Positions 8,014 to 17,912 are shown, numbered from the stretch's first letter. The stretch is 64,000 nt of DNA from Geodermatophilus sabuli (GCF_010686765.1 NZ_JAAGWF010000020.1:62001-126000), one strand, 5' to 3'. Translations and numbers: made by a program. The notes: a model not told the origin generated them from the letters alone.

Positions 8014-9548
8014 GGCCGGGCGAGGGCGTCGTCCGCACCGCCGGGGACGGCGGCGCTGCCGGCCTGCCGGCCGGTCCACCCGCTCACCGCGCGGCGCTCG
8101 ATGCCCTCAAGGACGTGCTTGCCCAGGACCTCGGTCTCCCCGAGCGGGATCGGGTAGTGGCCGGTGAAGCAGGCCGTGCACAGCCGGTTGACCGGCTGCT
8201 CGGTGGCGGCGATCAACCCCTGCTCGGAGACGTAGGCCAGCGAGTCGGCGTTGATGGAGGCGCGCACGCCGTCGACGTCCAGGCCGTTGGCGATCAGCTC
8301 GGCCCGGCTGGCGAAGTCGATGCCGTAGAAGCACGGCCACTTGACCGGCGGCGAGGAGATCCGCACGTGCACCTCGACCGCCCCGGCCTCGCGCAGCATC
8401 CGGATCAGTGCCCGCTGCGTGTTGCCGCGCACGATGGAGTCGTCCACGACCACCAACCGCTTGCCGCGGATGACGTCGCGCAGCGGGTTGAGCTTCAGCC
8501 GGATGCCCAGCTGCCGGATGGTCTGGCTGGGCTGGATGAAGGTGCGGCCGACGTAGGAGTTCTTGACCAGGCCGAGCCCGTAGGGGATGCCGCTCGCCTC
8601 GGCGTACCCGACGGCGGCCGGGGTGCCCGACTCCGGGACCGGGATCACCAGGTCGGCGTCGGCCGGGTGCTCCCTGGCCAGCCGCCGGCCGATCTCCACG
8701 CGCGCCGCGTGCACGCCACGGCCGGAGATCGTGGTGTCGGGTCGGGCCAGGTAGACGTACTCGAAGACGCAGCCCTTCGGTTCGGCCGGGGCGAAGTGCT
8801 GGCTGCGCAGCCCGTCCTCGTCGATGGCGATGAGCTCGCCGGGCTCGACCTCCCGGACCACCGAGGCGCCGACGATGTCCAGCGCCGCGGTCTCGCTGGC
8901 CACCACCCAGCCCCGCTCGAGCCGGCCCAGCACCAGCGGCCGCACGCCCTGCGGGTCCCGGGCGGCGTAGAGGGTGGTCTCGTCCATGAAGGTGAAGCTG
9001 AACGCGCCGCGCAGCTTCGGCAGCACCTCCATCGCGGCGGCCTCGACCGGCAGGTCCGGATGGGCGGCGATGAGGGCGGTGACCAGGTCGGAGTCGGTGG
9101 TGGCCGTGAACACCCCGGAGACGCCGGCGTCGGCGGCCTGCACGGCCAGCTCCGCGGTGTTGACCAGGTTGCCGTTGTGGCACAGCGCCAGGCCCGTGCC
9201 GGCGACGGTGGTGCGGAACGTCGGCTGGGCGTTCTCCCACGTCGACGCGCCGGTGGTCGAGTACCGGGTGTGCCCGACGGCGAGGTGGCCGCGCAGGCTG
9301 CCCAGCGTCGGCTCGTCGAAGACCTGGCTGACCAGCCCGAGGTCCTTGTAGACGACGACCGAGGCACCGTCGGAGACGGCGATCCCGGCGGCCTCCTGAC
9401 CGCGGTGCTGGAGGGCGTACAGACCGAAGTAGGCCAGCTTGGCGACCTCCTCCCCCGGCGCCCAGACCCCGAAGACGCCACAGGCGTCCTGGGGACCGGG
9501 AGACTGGGGATCGAGGTCGTGCGTCAGCCGTCCATCACCGCGAGGCAC
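8010..9548 (-). CDS. purF: Amidophosphoribosyltransferase
   Basis: 512 residues. It catalyses the committed step of purine synthesis, PRPP plus glutamine to phosphoribosylamine. The catalytic Cys23 follows a 22-residue propeptide (DA-CGVFG), so the precursor is expected to be cleaved to expose the N-terminal nucleophile. The glutaminase domain (YALQHRGQEAAGI, CHNGNLVNT) is followed by a phosphoribosyltransferase domain with the PRPP loop VVVDDSIVRGNT. The GTG start has TAGGCT six bases upstream and no Shine-Dalgarno, so it is probably leaderless. It is first in the operon with purM. Confidence 0.96.
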   Translation of the reverse strand: MPRGDGRLTHDLDPQSPGPQDACGVFGVWAPGEEVAKLAYFGLYALQHRGQEAAGIAVSDGASVVVYKDLGLVSQVFDEPTLGSLRGHLAVGHTRYSTTGASTWENAQPTFRTTVAGTGLALCHNGNLVNTAELAVQAADAGVSGVFTATTDSDLVTALIAAHPDLPVEAAAMEVLPKLRGAFSFTFMDETTLYAARDPQGVRPLVLGRLERGWVVASETAALDIVGASVVREVEPGELIAIDEDGLRSQHFAPAEPKGCVFEYVYLARPDTTISGRGVHAARVEIGRRLAREHPADADLVIPVPESGTPAAVGYAEASGIPYGLGLVKNSYVGRTFIQPSQTIRQLGIRLKLNPLRDVIRGKRLVVVDDSIVRGNTQRALIRMLREAGAVEVHVRISSPPVKWPCFYGIDFASRAELIANGLDVDGVRASINADSLAYVSEQGLIAATEQPVNRLCTACFTGHYPIPLGETEVLGKHVLEGIERRAVSGWTGRQAGSAAVPGGADDALARP

Positions 9549-9554
9549 TTCCCG

Positions 9555-9560
9555 AGCCTA
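9555..9560 (-). promoter_or_regulatory. -10 box TAGGCT, leaderless purF start
   Basis: TAGGCT lies six bases before the purF GTG, the spacing expected for a leaderless transcript. It directly abuts the terminator hairpin of the upstream unit. Confidence 0.6.
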
Positions 9561-9561
9561 C

Positions 9562-9589
9562 CCGGGTCCGGGCCCCGCCCCGGACCCGG
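9562..9589 (-). terminator. Terminator between the formaldehyde-oxidation pair and purF
   Basis: A perfect 11-bp stem (CCGGGTCCGGG / CCCGGACCCGG) with a 6-base loop, 16 bases after the stop of the metallo-hydrolase gene. Confidence 0.8.
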
Positions 9590-9604
9590 CGAGGGGGATC
9601 ACGG

Positions 9605-10234
9605 TCACTCCACGTTGCGCGTCTCGGCGGCGACCGTCGTGTCGTCGCCGTGGCCGGTCCGGACCACGGTGTCGCCGTGAAGGGTGAGCAGCCGCGACCG
9701 GATGGACGCGACGATCGTGGGGTGGTCGCTGTAGGAGCGGCCGGTCGCGCCGGGGCCGCCGCAGAACAGCGTGTCGCCGGTGAACACCGTCGTGAGGTCG
9801 GGCGCGTGCAGGCAGGTGCTGCCCGGCGAGTGCCCGGGTGTGTGCAGCGCCGTCAGCGTCGTCCCGGCGACGGTGAACCGGGTGCCGTCGACCAGGTCGG
9901 CGTCCGGGGCGGCCACCACTCCGGCCCGCCCGCCATCCCCGTACACGACGTCCCAGAGCATCCGGTCCTCGGGGTTGAACCAGATCGGCGCGCCGGTCGC
10001 CTCGCGCAGCGCCACCGCGGCGGTGATGTGGTCGTTGTGCCCGTGGGTGAGCACGATCGCGGTCACCGTCCGGCCGCCGATCGCCTCGAGGATCGGTTCC
10101 GCGCGGTGCGGAGCGTCGATGACGAGCACCTCGTCGTCGTCCCCGACCAGCCAGACGTTGTTGTCGACGTCGAAGTCCTGCCCGTCGAGGGAGAAGACCC
10201 CGGACACGACGGTCTTGTCGATCCGAGCGGCCAT
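9605..10234 (-). CDS. Metallo-beta-lactamase-fold hydrolase, partner of mycothiol formaldehyde dehydrogenase
   Basis: 209 residues with the fold's metal site THGHNDH (near residue 65), HTPGHSPGS, FTGDTLF and the final GHGDDT. The ATG shares one base with the stop of the S-(hydroxymethyl)mycothiol dehydrogenase gene (TGATG). The same pairing occurs in mycobacteria (Rv2259-Rv2260). A glyoxalase-II-like thioesterase hydrolysing S-formylmycothiol to formate and mycothiol is a reasonable proposal for this partner. The hydrolase fold is clear; the substrate is inference. Confidence 0.85.
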   Translation of the reverse strand: MAARIDKTVVSGVFSLDGQDFDVDNNVWLVGDDDEVLVIDAPHRAEPILEAIGGRTVTAIVLTHGHNDHITAAVALREATGAPIWFNPEDRMLWDVVYGDGGRAGVVAAPDADLVDGTRFTVAGTTLTALHTPGHSPGSTCLHAPDLTTVFTGDTLFCGGPGATGRSYSDHPTIVASIRSRLLTLHGDTVVRTGHGDDTTVAAETRNVE

Positions 10235-11319
10235 CAGAAGACGACCACCGAGCGCAGGACCTCGCCCTCGTGCATCTTCTCGAACGCCGTCTCGACGTCG
10301 TCGATGCCGATCGTCTCGGAGACGAAGGCGTCGAGGTCGAAGCGGCCCTGCAGGTACAGGTCGATCAGCATCGGGAAGTCCCGGGAGGGCAGGCAGTCGC
10401 CGTACCAGGAGGACTTCACCGCCCCGCCCCGCCCGAAGACCTCGATCAGCGGCAGGGTCAGCTGCATGTCCGGCGTCGGGACGCCGACCAGCACCACCCG
10501 GCCGGCCAGGTCGCGGGCGTAGAAGGCCTGCTCGAACACCTTCGGGTGGCCCACGGCGTCGATGGCGACGTCCACCCCGAAGCCGCCGGTGTGGGCCTTG
10601 ATCGCCTCGACCGGGTCGGTCTCCCTGGAGTTGACCGTGTGGGTGGCGCCCATCCCGCGCGCCCACTCCAGCTTCCGGTCGTCGATGTCCACGGCGATGA
10701 TCGTCGACGCGCCGGCCAGCTTCGCCCCGGCGATCGCGGCGTCCCCGACCCCGCCGCAGCCGAAGACGGCCACGCTCTCCCCGCGCTGGACCGCGCCGGT
10801 GTTCATGGCCGCACCGACGCCGGCCATGACGCCGCAGCCGAGCAGTCCGGCGGCGGTCGCCGGCGCGGCCGGGTCGACCTTGGTGCACTGACCGGAGTGG
10901 ACCAGCGTCTTCTCCACGAACGCGCCGATGCCCAGCGCCGGGGACAGCTCGGTGCCGTCGGCCAGCGTCATCTTCTGCGTGGCGTTGTGGGTGTTGAAGC
11001 AGTACTGCAGCTGACCCTTGCGGCAGGCCCGGCACTCACCGCACACCGCCCGCCAGTTCAGGATCACGAAGTCGCCGACGGCGACGTTCGTGACCCCCTC
11101 CCCGACCGCGGCCACGACGCCGGCGGCCTCGTGACCGAGCAGGAACGGGTACTCGTCGTTGATGCCGCCCTCGCGGTAGTGCAGGTCGGTGTGGCACACC
11201 CCGCACGCCTGGACGTCGACGACCGCCTCACCCGGACCGGGATCGGGGACGATGATCGTCTCGACGGTGACCGGTGCACCCTTGCTGCGGGCGACGACGC
11301 CCTTCACCTCGTAGGCCAT
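10234..11319 (-). CDS. mscR: S-(hydroxymethyl)mycothiol dehydrogenase
   Basis: 361 residues, a zinc-dependent medium-chain dehydrogenase. It oxidises the mycothiol adduct of formaldehyde and can reduce S-nitrosomycothiol in mycobacteria. Catalytic zinc ligands are in GVCHTDLHY and LGHEAAG. The structural zinc site is the four-Cys stretch [15 protein letters not shown], and the NAD-binding motif is GCGGVGDAA. The TAGGCT box six bases before the ATG implies a leaderless transcript. Its presence implies mycothiol as the main thiol, as in other Actinobacteria. Confidence 0.93.
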   Translation of the reverse strand: MAYEVKGVVARSKGAPVTVETIIVPDPGPGEAVVDVQACGVCHTDLHYREGGINDEYPFLLGHEAAGVVAAVGEGVTNVAVGDFVILNWRAVCGECRACRKGQLQYCFNTHNATQKMTLADGTELSPALGIGAFVEKTLVHSGQCTKVDPAAPATAAGLLGCGVMAGVGAAMNTGAVQRGESVAVFGCGGVGDAAIAGAKLAGASTIIAVDIDDRKLEWARGMGATHTVNSRETDPVEAIKAHTGGFGVDVAIDAVGHPKVFEQAFYARDLAGRVVLVGVPTPDMQLTLPLIEVFGRGGAVKSSWYGDCLPSRDFPMLIDLYLQGRFDLDAFVSETIGIDDVETAFEKMHEGEVLRSVVVF

Positions 11320-11325
11320 GCCGGG

Positions 11326-11331
11326 AGCCTA
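11326..11331 (-). promoter_or_regulatory. -10 box TAGGCT, leaderless mscR start
   Basis: TAGGCT ends six bases before the mscR ATG and no ribosome site is present. Confidence 0.6.
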
Positions 11332-11504
11332 TGCCGGGCCACGGACGGGTGACCCGGCGCGGCCCGCTGGTTGAGTTCGCAACGATCCGGTCTCGTTCGC
11401 CGCGCGGGCCCGGGAGGCCGGACGTACCGTTCGCGCGGGTCTGTGACCGTGCGCACGGCCTGTTCGCCGGGGGAACCCGGCTCCCCTCGACCGGAGGTCC
11501 GTCC

Positions 11505-12923
11505 GTGGCAGTACCGAGCTTCCTGGCCCGCGAGCGCATCGTGGCCCGTCCCGGCTTCAACCGGTGGTTGATCCCCCCGGCCGCCCTGGCGGTCCACCTG
11601 TGCATCGGCCAGGCCTACGCGACGAGCGTCTACAAGAGCGCGCTCGTCGAGCACTTCGACTCGAGCCTGACGGCGATCGGCATCATCTTCTCGATCGCGA
11701 TCGTCATGCTCGGCATCTCCGCGGCGCTGTTCGGCACGTGGGTCGACCGGAACGGTCCCCGGGCAGCCATGTTCACCTCTGCCTGCTTCTGGGTGTCGGG
11801 CTTCCTCGTCGGCTCCCTCGGCATCGCGACCGAGCAGCTGTGGTTGCTCTACCTCGGCTACGGCGTCCTGGGCGGCATCGGCCTGGGCATCGGGTACATC
11901 TCGCCGGTCTCGACGCTGATCAAGTGGTTCCCCGACCGCCCGGGCCTGGCCACCGGCATGGCGATCATGGGCTTCGGAGGTGGCGCGCTCATCGCCTCGC
12001 CGCTCTCCCGCCAGCTGATGGACTTCTACGACCCCGAGTACGACGGCACGGCCGGGACGGTCCCGAGCGGCGGCGCGGTGGCCGCGCTCTTCCTCACCCT
12101 GGGCCTGCTCTACCTGCTCTTCATGATGTTCGGGGCGTTCATCGTCCGGGTCCCCGCCGACGACTGGAAGCCCGACGGCTTCGACCCGTCGACGGTCAAG
12201 CAGAAGGCCCTGGTCACCACCGAGAGCGTCTCGGCGAGCAACGCGATCAAGACGCCGCAGTTCTGGCTGCTCTGGACCGTGCTCTTCTGCAACGTCACCG
12301 CGGGGATCGGCATCCTCGAGCAGGCCAGCCCGATGATCCAGGACTTCTTCCGGGAGGGCGGGACGTCGACGGTCGCCGTCACCGCCGCCGCCGGCTTCGT
12401 CGGCTTGCTGTCGCTGTTCAACATGGGCGGCCGGTTCGTCTGGTCCTCGACGTCGGACTACATCGGGCGCAAGCCGATCTACATGGTGTACCTGGGGGTC
12501 GGTCTCGTGCTCTACGTGCTGCTGGCCACCGTCGGCAGCAGCGCCACCTGGGTCTTCGTGATCCTCGCCGCGATCATCATCTCGTTCTACGGCGGCGGTT
12601 TCGCGACCATCCCGGCCTACCTGCGCGACCTGTTCGGCACCTACCAGGTCGGCGCCATCCACGGCCGGCTCCTGACCGCCTGGGCGGCCGCCGGTGTGGC
12701 CGGTCCGCTGATCGTCAACGGCGTCCTGGACACCCAGGGCACGCCGGGCGAGCTGGTGGCGGCCAACTACCGGCCGGCGCTGTTCATCATGGTCGGCCTG
12801 CTCGCCGTCGGGTTCATCGCGAACCTGCTGGTCAAGCCGGTCGCCAGCAAGTGGCACGAGCCGAAGTCCGCCACCTCCGGCGCCGCGGGCGCCCCGACCC
12901 ACGAGCGGAGCGCCGCCCGATGA
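11505..12923 (+). CDS. OFA-family MFS transporter (oxalate/formate antiporter-like)
   Basis: 472 residues with twelve hydrophobic segments and OFA-type sequences: VHLCIGQAYATSVYK in the first helix, WVDRNGPR in the first loop, GYISPVSTLIKWFPDRPGLATG and FWLLWTVLFCNVTAGIG. It probably exchanges small carboxylates across the membrane; formate or oxalate is a family-based guess. GGAGG lies upstream of the GTG. The stop overlaps the start of a 50-residue membrane protein (ATGA), as seen for other transporters of this group. Confidence 0.88.
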   Translation: MAVPSFLARERIVARPGFNRWLIPPAALAVHLCIGQAYATSVYKSALVEHFDSSLTAIGIIFSIAIVMLGISAALFGTWVDRNGPRAAMFTSACFWVSGFLVGSLGIATEQLWLLYLGYGVLGGIGLGIGYISPVSTLIKWFPDRPGLATGMAIMGFGGGALIASPLSRQLMDFYDPEYDGTAGTVPSGGAVAALFLTLGLLYLLFMMFGAFIVRVPADDWKPDGFDPSTVKQKALVTTESVSASNAIKTPQFWLLWTVLFCNVTAGIGILEQASPMIQDFFREGGTSTVAVTAAAGFVGLLSLFNMGGRFVWSSTSDYIGRKPIYMVYLGVGLVLYVLLATVGSSATWVFVILAAIIISFYGGGFATIPAYLRDLFGTYQVGAIHGRLLTAWAAAGVAGPLIVNGVLDTQGTPGELVAANYRPALFIMVGLLAVGFIANLLVKPVASKWHEPKSATSGAAGAPTHERSAAR

Positions 12924-13072
12924 GCACCACCATGTCGAAGGACCCGGCCGGTCAGCAGCCCACGCACACGCCCACCGGGCTGATCGCGCTGGCCTGGACG
13001 CTGGTCGGCGTCCCGCTGGTCTACGGGCTGTACCAGACGGTCAAGACGGCCAGCTCGCTGTTCGGCGGCTGA
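12920..13072 (+). CDS. MFS transporter small subunit
   Basis: 50 residues: a polar N-terminal third, then one hydrophobic segment (GLIALAWTLVGVPLVYGLYQT), ending soon after. It overlaps the OFA transporter gene by four bases (ATGA), so the two are made together. Small single-helix proteins coupled to OFA-type transporters are an annotated family. It may stabilise or assist the transporter; its mechanism is unknown. Confidence 0.8.
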   Translation: MSTTMSKDPAGQQPTHTPTGLIALAWTLVGVPLVYGLYQTVKTASSLFGG

Positions 13073-13092
13073 GCCGCCACTGCCGCACTCCG

Positions 13093-13130
13093 CCGCGCCC
13101 CGGCCGTCCACCCGGACGACCGGGGCGCGG
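13093..13130 (+). terminator. Terminator after the OFA transporter operon
   Basis: An 11-bp perfect stem (CCGCGCCCCGG / CCGGGGCGCGG) topped by a second short stem (CGTCC / GGACG), 20 bases after the stop. Confidence 0.75.
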
Positions 13131-13140
13131 TGCTGTGTCG

Positions 13141-13173
13141 CGGGGGGCGCTGCCCACGGGCTGCCGCCCCCCG
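13141..13173 (-). terminator. Hairpin after the purS-purQ-purL-SCP2 operon
   Basis: A 9-bp perfect stem (CGGGGGGCG / CGCCCCCCG) with a 15-base loop directly beyond the last stop of the minus-strand purine operon. Confidence 0.6.
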
Positions 13174-13175
13174 GG

Positions 13176-13556
13176 TCACTGGCGCAGCGGGGGGAGGGGC
13201 AGGTGCGGCGACAGGTCGGCCCGGTTGCCGCTGGCGCTGATGCTCCCGGCCGCGACGGCGTCGTCCCACGTCAGGCGGCCGCTGGCCAGCCGCAGCCAGG
13301 TGGCGGCGTCGGTCTCCACGACGTTGGGCGGCGTCCCCCGGGTGTGCCGCGGCCCCGGCACGCACTGGACGGCGACGTGCGGTGGCACCCGCAGCTCGAC
13401 CGAGCGGCCGGGCACGTGCTGGGCCAGCCAGCGGGCCGACGTCTTGACCGCGGCACCGACCACCGCACGGGGTGGCCGGTCGCCCGCGCCGGTCAGCCAC
13501 GGCAGGGTGGGGGCGACGGCGGCCCGCAGCTCCTCGGCGGAGATGGGGGCCGCCAT
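13176..13556 (-). CDS. Sterol-carrier (SCP2-like) family protein
   Basis: 126 residues, of the type commonly found directly after purL in Actinobacteria and annotated as sterol carrier family protein. The body includes [14 protein letters not shown] and a C-terminal [27 protein letters not shown] stretch that resembles the SCP2 helix-turn ending with a threshold [13 protein letters not shown]. The ATG overlaps the purL stop by one base (TGATG). The role is unknown; co-transcription with purine genes is suggested by the overlap. Confidence 0.8.
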   Translation of the reverse strand: MAAPISAEELRAAVAPTLPWLTGAGDRPPRAVVGAAVKTSARWLAQHVPGRSVELRVPPHVAVQCVPGPRHTRGTPPNVVETDAATWLRLASGRLTWDDAVAAGSISASGNRADLSPHLPLPPLRQ

Positions 13557-15922
13557 CAGCTGGTCGGGACGGTCCCCGCGGGGACGGTGCCGACGGCCGC
13601 CTCAGGGCTGCCGAACAGGGCAGGGAGGGTCGCGGTCCAGGCGGCGCGCAGCTCGGCGAGGGGCAGCTCGGGCAGCCCGCCGACCACGAGGGCATCGCCT
13701 CCGGTGGTGCCGAGCTCGGTCACCGGCACGCCGGCGAAGTCCGCGGTGTCCTTGACCGCCTTGGGGTCGGACGTCGTGACCAGCGCCCGCGCCGTCGACT
13801 CGCTGAAGAGGGCGGTGAACGGGTCGCCGTCCAGGTGCAGGCGCGCGCCGACGCCGTACCGCAGCGCCGACTCGGTGAGCGCCTGCGCCAGGCCGCCGTC
13901 GGCGAGGTCGTGCGCCGAGCTGACCAGCCCCTCCCGGCCCAGCGCCGCGAGCAGCTCGCCGAGGGACCGCTCGGCCGCCAGGTCGACCGCGGGCGGCCGC
14001 CCGCCGAGGTGGCCGTGGACGACCGACGCCCAGGCCGATCCACCGAACTCCGGCCTGGTCGCACCGAGCAGCAGGACCGTCTCCCCCGCCGTCCGCCAGC
14101 CGGTGGGCACCCGCTTCCGGACGTCCTCGTGCACGCCGAGCACGCCGATGACCGGCGTCGGGTTGATCGCGACGTCCCCGGTCTGGTTGTAGAGACTGAC
14201 GTTCCCACCGGTCACCGGCAGGCCGAGCTCGCGGCAGCCGTCGGCCAGACCGCGCACGGCCTCGGCGAACTGCCACATCACCTCCGGCTCCTCCGGGGAG
14301 CCGAAGTTCAGGCAGTTGGTGACCGCCAGCGGGCGGGCGCCGGAGACCGCGACGTTGCGGTAGGCCTCGGCCAGGTTCAGCTGGGTGCCGGTGTAGGGGT
14401 CCAGCCGGGCGTGGCGGCCGTTGCCGTCGAGGGACAGCGCGATGCCGCGGTGGCTGTCCTCGTCGATCCGGAGCACGCCGGCGTCGTCGGGCTGGGCGAG
14501 CACGGTGTTGCCGCGCACGTAGCGGTCGTACTGCTCGGTGACCCAGGTCTTGTCGGCGCCGTCGGGGCTGCTGACGACGGCGAGCCAGTGGGCCTGCAGC
14601 TCGGCGCCGGTCGTGGGGCGCGGGAGCCGGGCGGGGTCGTCGGCCTGGAGCGCGTCGAGGTCGGCCGGGCGCTGCATCGGCCGCTCGTACACCGGGCCCT
14701 CGTGCGCGACGGTGCGCGGCGGGACGTCGACGATCCGCTCGCCGTGCCAGTCGACGGTGAGCCGGTCGCCGTCGGTGACCTCACCGATGACGGTGGCCAG
14801 CACGTCCCACTTCGCGCAGACGGCGAGGAAGTCGGCCACCTTGGCGGGCTCGACGATCGCGCACATGCGCTCCTGCGACTCGCTCATCAGGATCTCGGCG
14901 GGCGTGAGGGTGCTGTCGCGCAGCGGGACGGTGTCGAGGTCGACGTGCATGCCGCCGGTGCCGGCGCTGGCCAGCTCGGACGTGGCGCAGGACAGGCCCG
15001 CGCCGCCGAGGTCCTGGATGCCGGTGACGAGGTCCTGCTGGAAGATCTCGAGGCACGCCTCGATGAGCAGCTTCTCGGTGAACGGGTCGCCGACCTGGAC
15101 GCTGGGGCGCTTGGCCGGGCCCTCGGCGTCGAACGTCTCGCTGGCGAGCACGCTCACGCCGCCGATGCCGTCGCCGCCGGTGCGGGCGCCGAACAGGATC
15201 ACCTTGTTGCCCACGCCCTCGGCCTTGGCCAGCCGCACGTCCTCGTGCTTCATCACGCCGACGCACAGCGCGTTGACCAGCGGGTTGCCCGCGTAGCAGT
15301 CGTCGAAGAGCAGCTCCCCGCCGATGTTGGGCAGGCCCAGGCAGTTGCCGTAGCCGCCCACGCCGGAGACGACGCCGGGCAGCACGCGGGCGGTGTCGGG
15401 CGCGTCGGCCCGGCCGAAGCGGAGCGAGTCCATGACGGCGATCGGCCGCGCGCCCATGGTCAGGATGTCGCGCACGATGCCGCCCACACCGGTCGCCGCG
15501 CCCTGGTAGGGCTCGACGTAGCTCGGGTGGTTGTGCGACTCGACCTTGAACGTCACCGCGTAGCCGTCGCCGACGTCGACCACCCCCGCGTTCTCACCGA
15601 TGCCCACCAGCAGGGCGTCGCTGGGCGGCAGGTCCCCGAACTGGCGGAGGTGGACCTTGGAGCTCTTGTACGAACAGTGCTCGCTCCACATGACGCTGTA
15701 CATCGCCAGCTCGGCGGTGGTGGGGCGGCGGCCGAGGATGTCCTTGATGCGGGCGTACTCGTCGGCCTTCAGACCCAGTTCGGCGAACGGCTGCTCGTCG
15801 TCGGGGGTGCTGGCGGCGAGGGCGACCGTGTCGAGCTGGTGCCGCAGCCGGCCCGGGCCGGTGTCGAGGTCGGAGAGCCCCGCGGTCGCGCTGGCCTGCC
15901 CCGCCGTCTGGTCCGCGCTCAC
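13556..15922 (-). CDS. purL: Phosphoribosylformylglycinamidine synthase, large subunit
   Basis: 788 residues, the small-type PurL that works in a complex with PurQ (ammonia source) and PurS to convert FGAR to FGAM with ATP. Characteristic parts are [52 protein letters not shown] and the C-terminal [10 protein letters not shown] and [12 protein letters not shown] blocks. The GTG overlaps the purQ stop (GTGA). It lies in the operon purS-purQ-purL-SCP2. Confidence 0.96.
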   Translation of the reverse strand: MSADQTAGQASATAGLSDLDTGPGRLRHQLDTVALAASTPDDEQPFAELGLKADEYARIKDILGRRPTTAELAMYSVMWSEHCSYKSSKVHLRQFGDLPPSDALLVGIGENAGVVDVGDGYAVTFKVESHNHPSYVEPYQGAATGVGGIVRDILTMGARPIAVMDSLRFGRADAPDTARVLPGVVSGVGGYGNCLGLPNIGGELLFDDCYAGNPLVNALCVGVMKHEDVRLAKAEGVGNKVILFGARTGGDGIGGVSVLASETFDAEGPAKRPSVQVGDPFTEKLLIEACLEIFQQDLVTGIQDLGGAGLSCATSELASAGTGGMHVDLDTVPLRDSTLTPAEILMSESQERMCAIVEPAKVADFLAVCAKWDVLATVIGEVTDGDRLTVDWHGERIVDVPPRTVAHEGPVYERPMQRPADLDALQADDPARLPRPTTGAELQAHWLAVVSSPDGADKTWVTEQYDRYVRGNTVLAQPDDAGVLRIDEDSHRGIALSLDGNGRHARLDPYTGTQLNLAEAYRNVAVSGARPLAVTNCLNFGSPEEPEVMWQFAEAVRGLADGCRELGLPVTGGNVSLYNQTGDVAINPTPVIGVLGVHEDVRKRVPTGWRTAGETVLLLGATRPEFGGSAWASVVHGHLGGRPPAVDLAAERSLGELLAALGREGLVSSAHDLADGGLAQALTESALRYGVGARLHLDGDPFTALFSESTARALVTTSDPKAVKDTADFAGVPVTELGTTGGDALVVGGLPELPLAELRAAWTATLPALFGSPEAAVGTVPAGTVPTS

Positions 15923-16590
15923 GCGTCGACGACCGCCTTCAGGATGCTGGTGAAGAACCCCAGGCCGTCCGTGCTCGGGCCGGTGAGGTCCTCGACCGCG
16001 TGCTCCGGGTGCGGCATCAGGCCCACGACCCGGCCGTCCTCACTGGTCACCCCGGCGATGTCGCGGCTGGAGCCGTTCGGGTTGCCGTCGACGTAGCGGA
16101 ACGCCACCCGCCCCTCGCCCTCGAGGCGGTCCAGGTCGTCCGGCGACCCGACGTAGCGCCCCTCGCCGTTCTTGACCGGGATGACGATGCGCTGGCCGGT
16201 CGAGTAGGCGGACGTCCAGGCGGTGTCGGCCCGCTCGACGGCCAGCACCTGGTCGCGGTTGCGGAAGTGCAGGTGGCTGTTGCGGGTCAGCGCGCCGGGC
16301 AGCAGGCCGGCCTCGCAGAGCACCTGGAAGCCGTTGCAGATGCCGAGCACCGGCATGCCGGCGCGGGCCCGGTCGATGACGTCGCGCATCATCGGCGCCC
16401 GCGCGGCGATCGCGCCGGCCCGCAGGTAGTCGCCGTAGGAGAAGCCACCGGGGAGGACGACGGCCTCGACGTCCCGGAGGTCGTGGTCGGCGTGCCACAG
16501 CGCGACCGGGTCGGCTCCGGCCAGACGGATCGCGCGCGCGGCGTCGACGTCGTCCAGGGAGCCCGGGAAGGTGATGACACCGATGCGCAC
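15919..16590 (-). CDS. purQ: FGAM synthase, glutaminase subunit
   Basis: 223 residues, a class I glutamine amidotransferase supplying ammonia to PurL. The catalytic Cys is in GICNGFQ (residue 85), with [17 protein letters not shown] upstream and the His-Glu pair in [10 protein letters not shown] near the C-terminus. The GTG start lies 10 bases after the purS stop, and the end overlaps purL. Confidence 0.96.
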   Translation of the reverse strand: MRIGVITFPGSLDDVDAARAIRLAGADPVALWHADHDLRDVEAVVLPGGFSYGDYLRAGAIAARAPMMRDVIDRARAGMPVLGICNGFQVLCEAGLLPGALTRNSHLHFRNRDQVLAVERADTAWTSAYSTGQRIVIPVKNGEGRYVGSPDDLDRLEGEGRVAFRYVDGNPNGSSRDIAGVTSEDGRVVGLMPHPEHAVEDLTGPSTDGLGFFTSILKAVVDA

Positions 16591-16600
16591 GATTGCTCTC

Positions 16601-16840
16601 TCAGTCGGTGGTGAGGTGCAGCTCGACGTCCTCGATGACGGGGTTGGCCAGCAGCGTCTCGGCGATCTGCTGGAGCTCGGCCTCGTCGGGGGTGCCGTCG
16701 ACCTCGAGGACGAAGTGCTTGCCCTGCCGGACGCTCGTGATGCCGTCGTGCCCGAGCCGGCCCAGGGCTCCGAGCACCGCCTGACCCTGGGGGTCGGAGA
16801 TCTCCGGCTTGAGGACGACGTCGACGACCACCCTGGACAC
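16601..16840 (-). CDS. purS: FGAM synthase, PurS subunit
   Basis: 79 residues, the small structural subunit bridging PurL and PurQ. The family pattern is [19 protein letters not shown] at the start, [15 protein letters not shown] in the middle and [10 protein letters not shown] at the end. The GTG start is preceded by GGGAG; longer in-frame starts would only add low-complexity sequence. First gene of the operon. Confidence 0.94.
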   Translation of the reverse strand: MSRVVVDVVLKPEISDPQGQAVLGALGRLGHDGITSVRQGKHFVLEVDGTPDEAELQQIAETLLANPVIEDVELHLTTD

Positions 16841-16913
16841 GGCTCCCGAGGGTACCCGGGCGCCCGCGCCGCCTTCCCGCCCGCCGACGGTGTGCGCCGA
16901 TGCGCGCGCCGGA

Positions 16914-16961
16914 CCATGCGACGTCGTGGCCATCAGCTGTGGATCGCCACGAGTGCGCAGG
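16914..16961. repeat. Palindromic repeat, copy 1 (after the DUF559 gene)
   Basis: An imperfect inverted repeat about 20 bases beyond the DUF559 stop. It shares the words CCATGCG, TCGTGGCC and GCCACGAGT with the palindrome at 17913-17961, in the same arrangement. It probably acts as a terminator and belongs to a dispersed repeat family. Confidence 0.6.
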
Positions 16962-16981
16962 GTTCACCGGGCCTCGGCGGC

Positions 16982-17851
16982 TCACAGGCCGAGCGCGGCC
17001 CGGATGGCCGCCAGCACCTGGTCCGGACGACCCAGCACGTCGGCGGAGGTGAACCGGAGGACCGTCCATCCCGCCAGCACCAGACCGTTCTGCCGGCGGA
17101 GGTCGTCCACGAAGACCTTCCGCTCCCGGTGGCCGTCGCCGTCGAACTCCACGAGCACCAAGCGGTCCGGCCACGCGAGGTCCACCCGGCCGACGAACCG
17201 CCCGGCGATCCGGATCTCGTGCTGGAGGACGGGCCGGGGCAGGCCGGCGTCGTGGATCGACCAGCGCAGCACGGACTCCATCGGCGAGCCCGCCAGCGCG
17301 TCCGCGCACGGCGCCACCCGCCGGGCGGTCGCCACTCCGCGCCGGCCGGCCGCACGGCGCAGGATCGCGGGGAACTCGTCCTCCGGGAACCCCCGGGCCA
17401 GCATCTGGTCGCTCACCGCGAGCAGCGCGCCAGCGGGCACGACGGCGGCGAGCTCGATCCACGTGCGGCTCGGTGAACTCACCAGGACGCCGTGCCGACG
17501 TCGGGTCTCCGCAGCGGGCACTGCCGAGTAGTGGATGCGGCGGTCACGGCGGTGGCGGAGGCGAGCCTCCGGCCGGACCGTGAGGTGCACCCGCCGGTCG
17601 TCCCGCACCAGGGGGACCTCGAAGCCCCAGAGCCGCGCCGCCGTGAGGTGGCTGACCACGGCGTCGTCCGGGGCGCCGAGCAGCACCGCACGCACCCGGT
17701 CGAGCTCGTCGGCCAGCCGCGGCAGGTAGGTGTCCCGGGAGAGGCGGACGACGTCACGGTGTCTGAGCTGCCAGTCGGTGATGCCCCTCGCGCGGGCCCC
17801 CGACCGGTCGAGCGGTCCGGTGACGCGCGGCGGCACGGGTGGGGTCGGCAT
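16982..17851 (-). CDS. DUF559 (Vsr-like nuclease fold) protein with AbiEi-like N-terminus
   Basis: 289 residues. The C-terminal third has the DUF559 look related to very-short-patch endonucleases: VDLAWPDRLVLVEFDGDGHRERKVFVDDLRRQNGL with Asp, Glu and a downstream Asp-Lys/Arg arrangement, then WTVLRFTSADV. The N-terminal part (RGITDWQLRHRDVVRLSRDTYL) resembles the winged-helix region of AbiEi-type proteins common in actinobacterial DUF559 genes. Its role is unknown. It sits between purS and purC, each side bounded by related palindromes. The ATG used gives a conventional length; a start further upstream would read through the palindrome. Confidence 0.78.
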   Translation of the reverse strand: MPTPPVPPRVTGPLDRSGARARGITDWQLRHRDVVRLSRDTYLPRLADELDRVRAVLLGAPDDAVVSHLTAARLWGFEVPLVRDDRRVHLTVRPEARLRHRRDRRIHYSAVPAAETRRRHGVLVSSPSRTWIELAAVVPAGALLAVSDQMLARGFPEDEFPAILRRAAGRRGVATARRVAPCADALAGSPMESVLRWSIHDAGLPRPVLQHEIRIAGRFVGRVDLAWPDRLVLVEFDGDGHRERKVFVDDLRRQNGLVLAGWTVLRFTSADVLGRPDQVLAAIRAALGL

Positions 17852-17912
17852 GGCCAGGAGCGTGCCGACCCAGGGGCCCACCGCCGGGCGTCGTCCACAG
17901 GCCGCCGGCGGA

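Noticed and set aside
11304-12902. Long minus-strand open frame opposite the OFA transporter gene
   Set aside because: Composition is that of a GC-rich antisense frame and no domain is visible, while the plus strand encodes a clear MFS protein.
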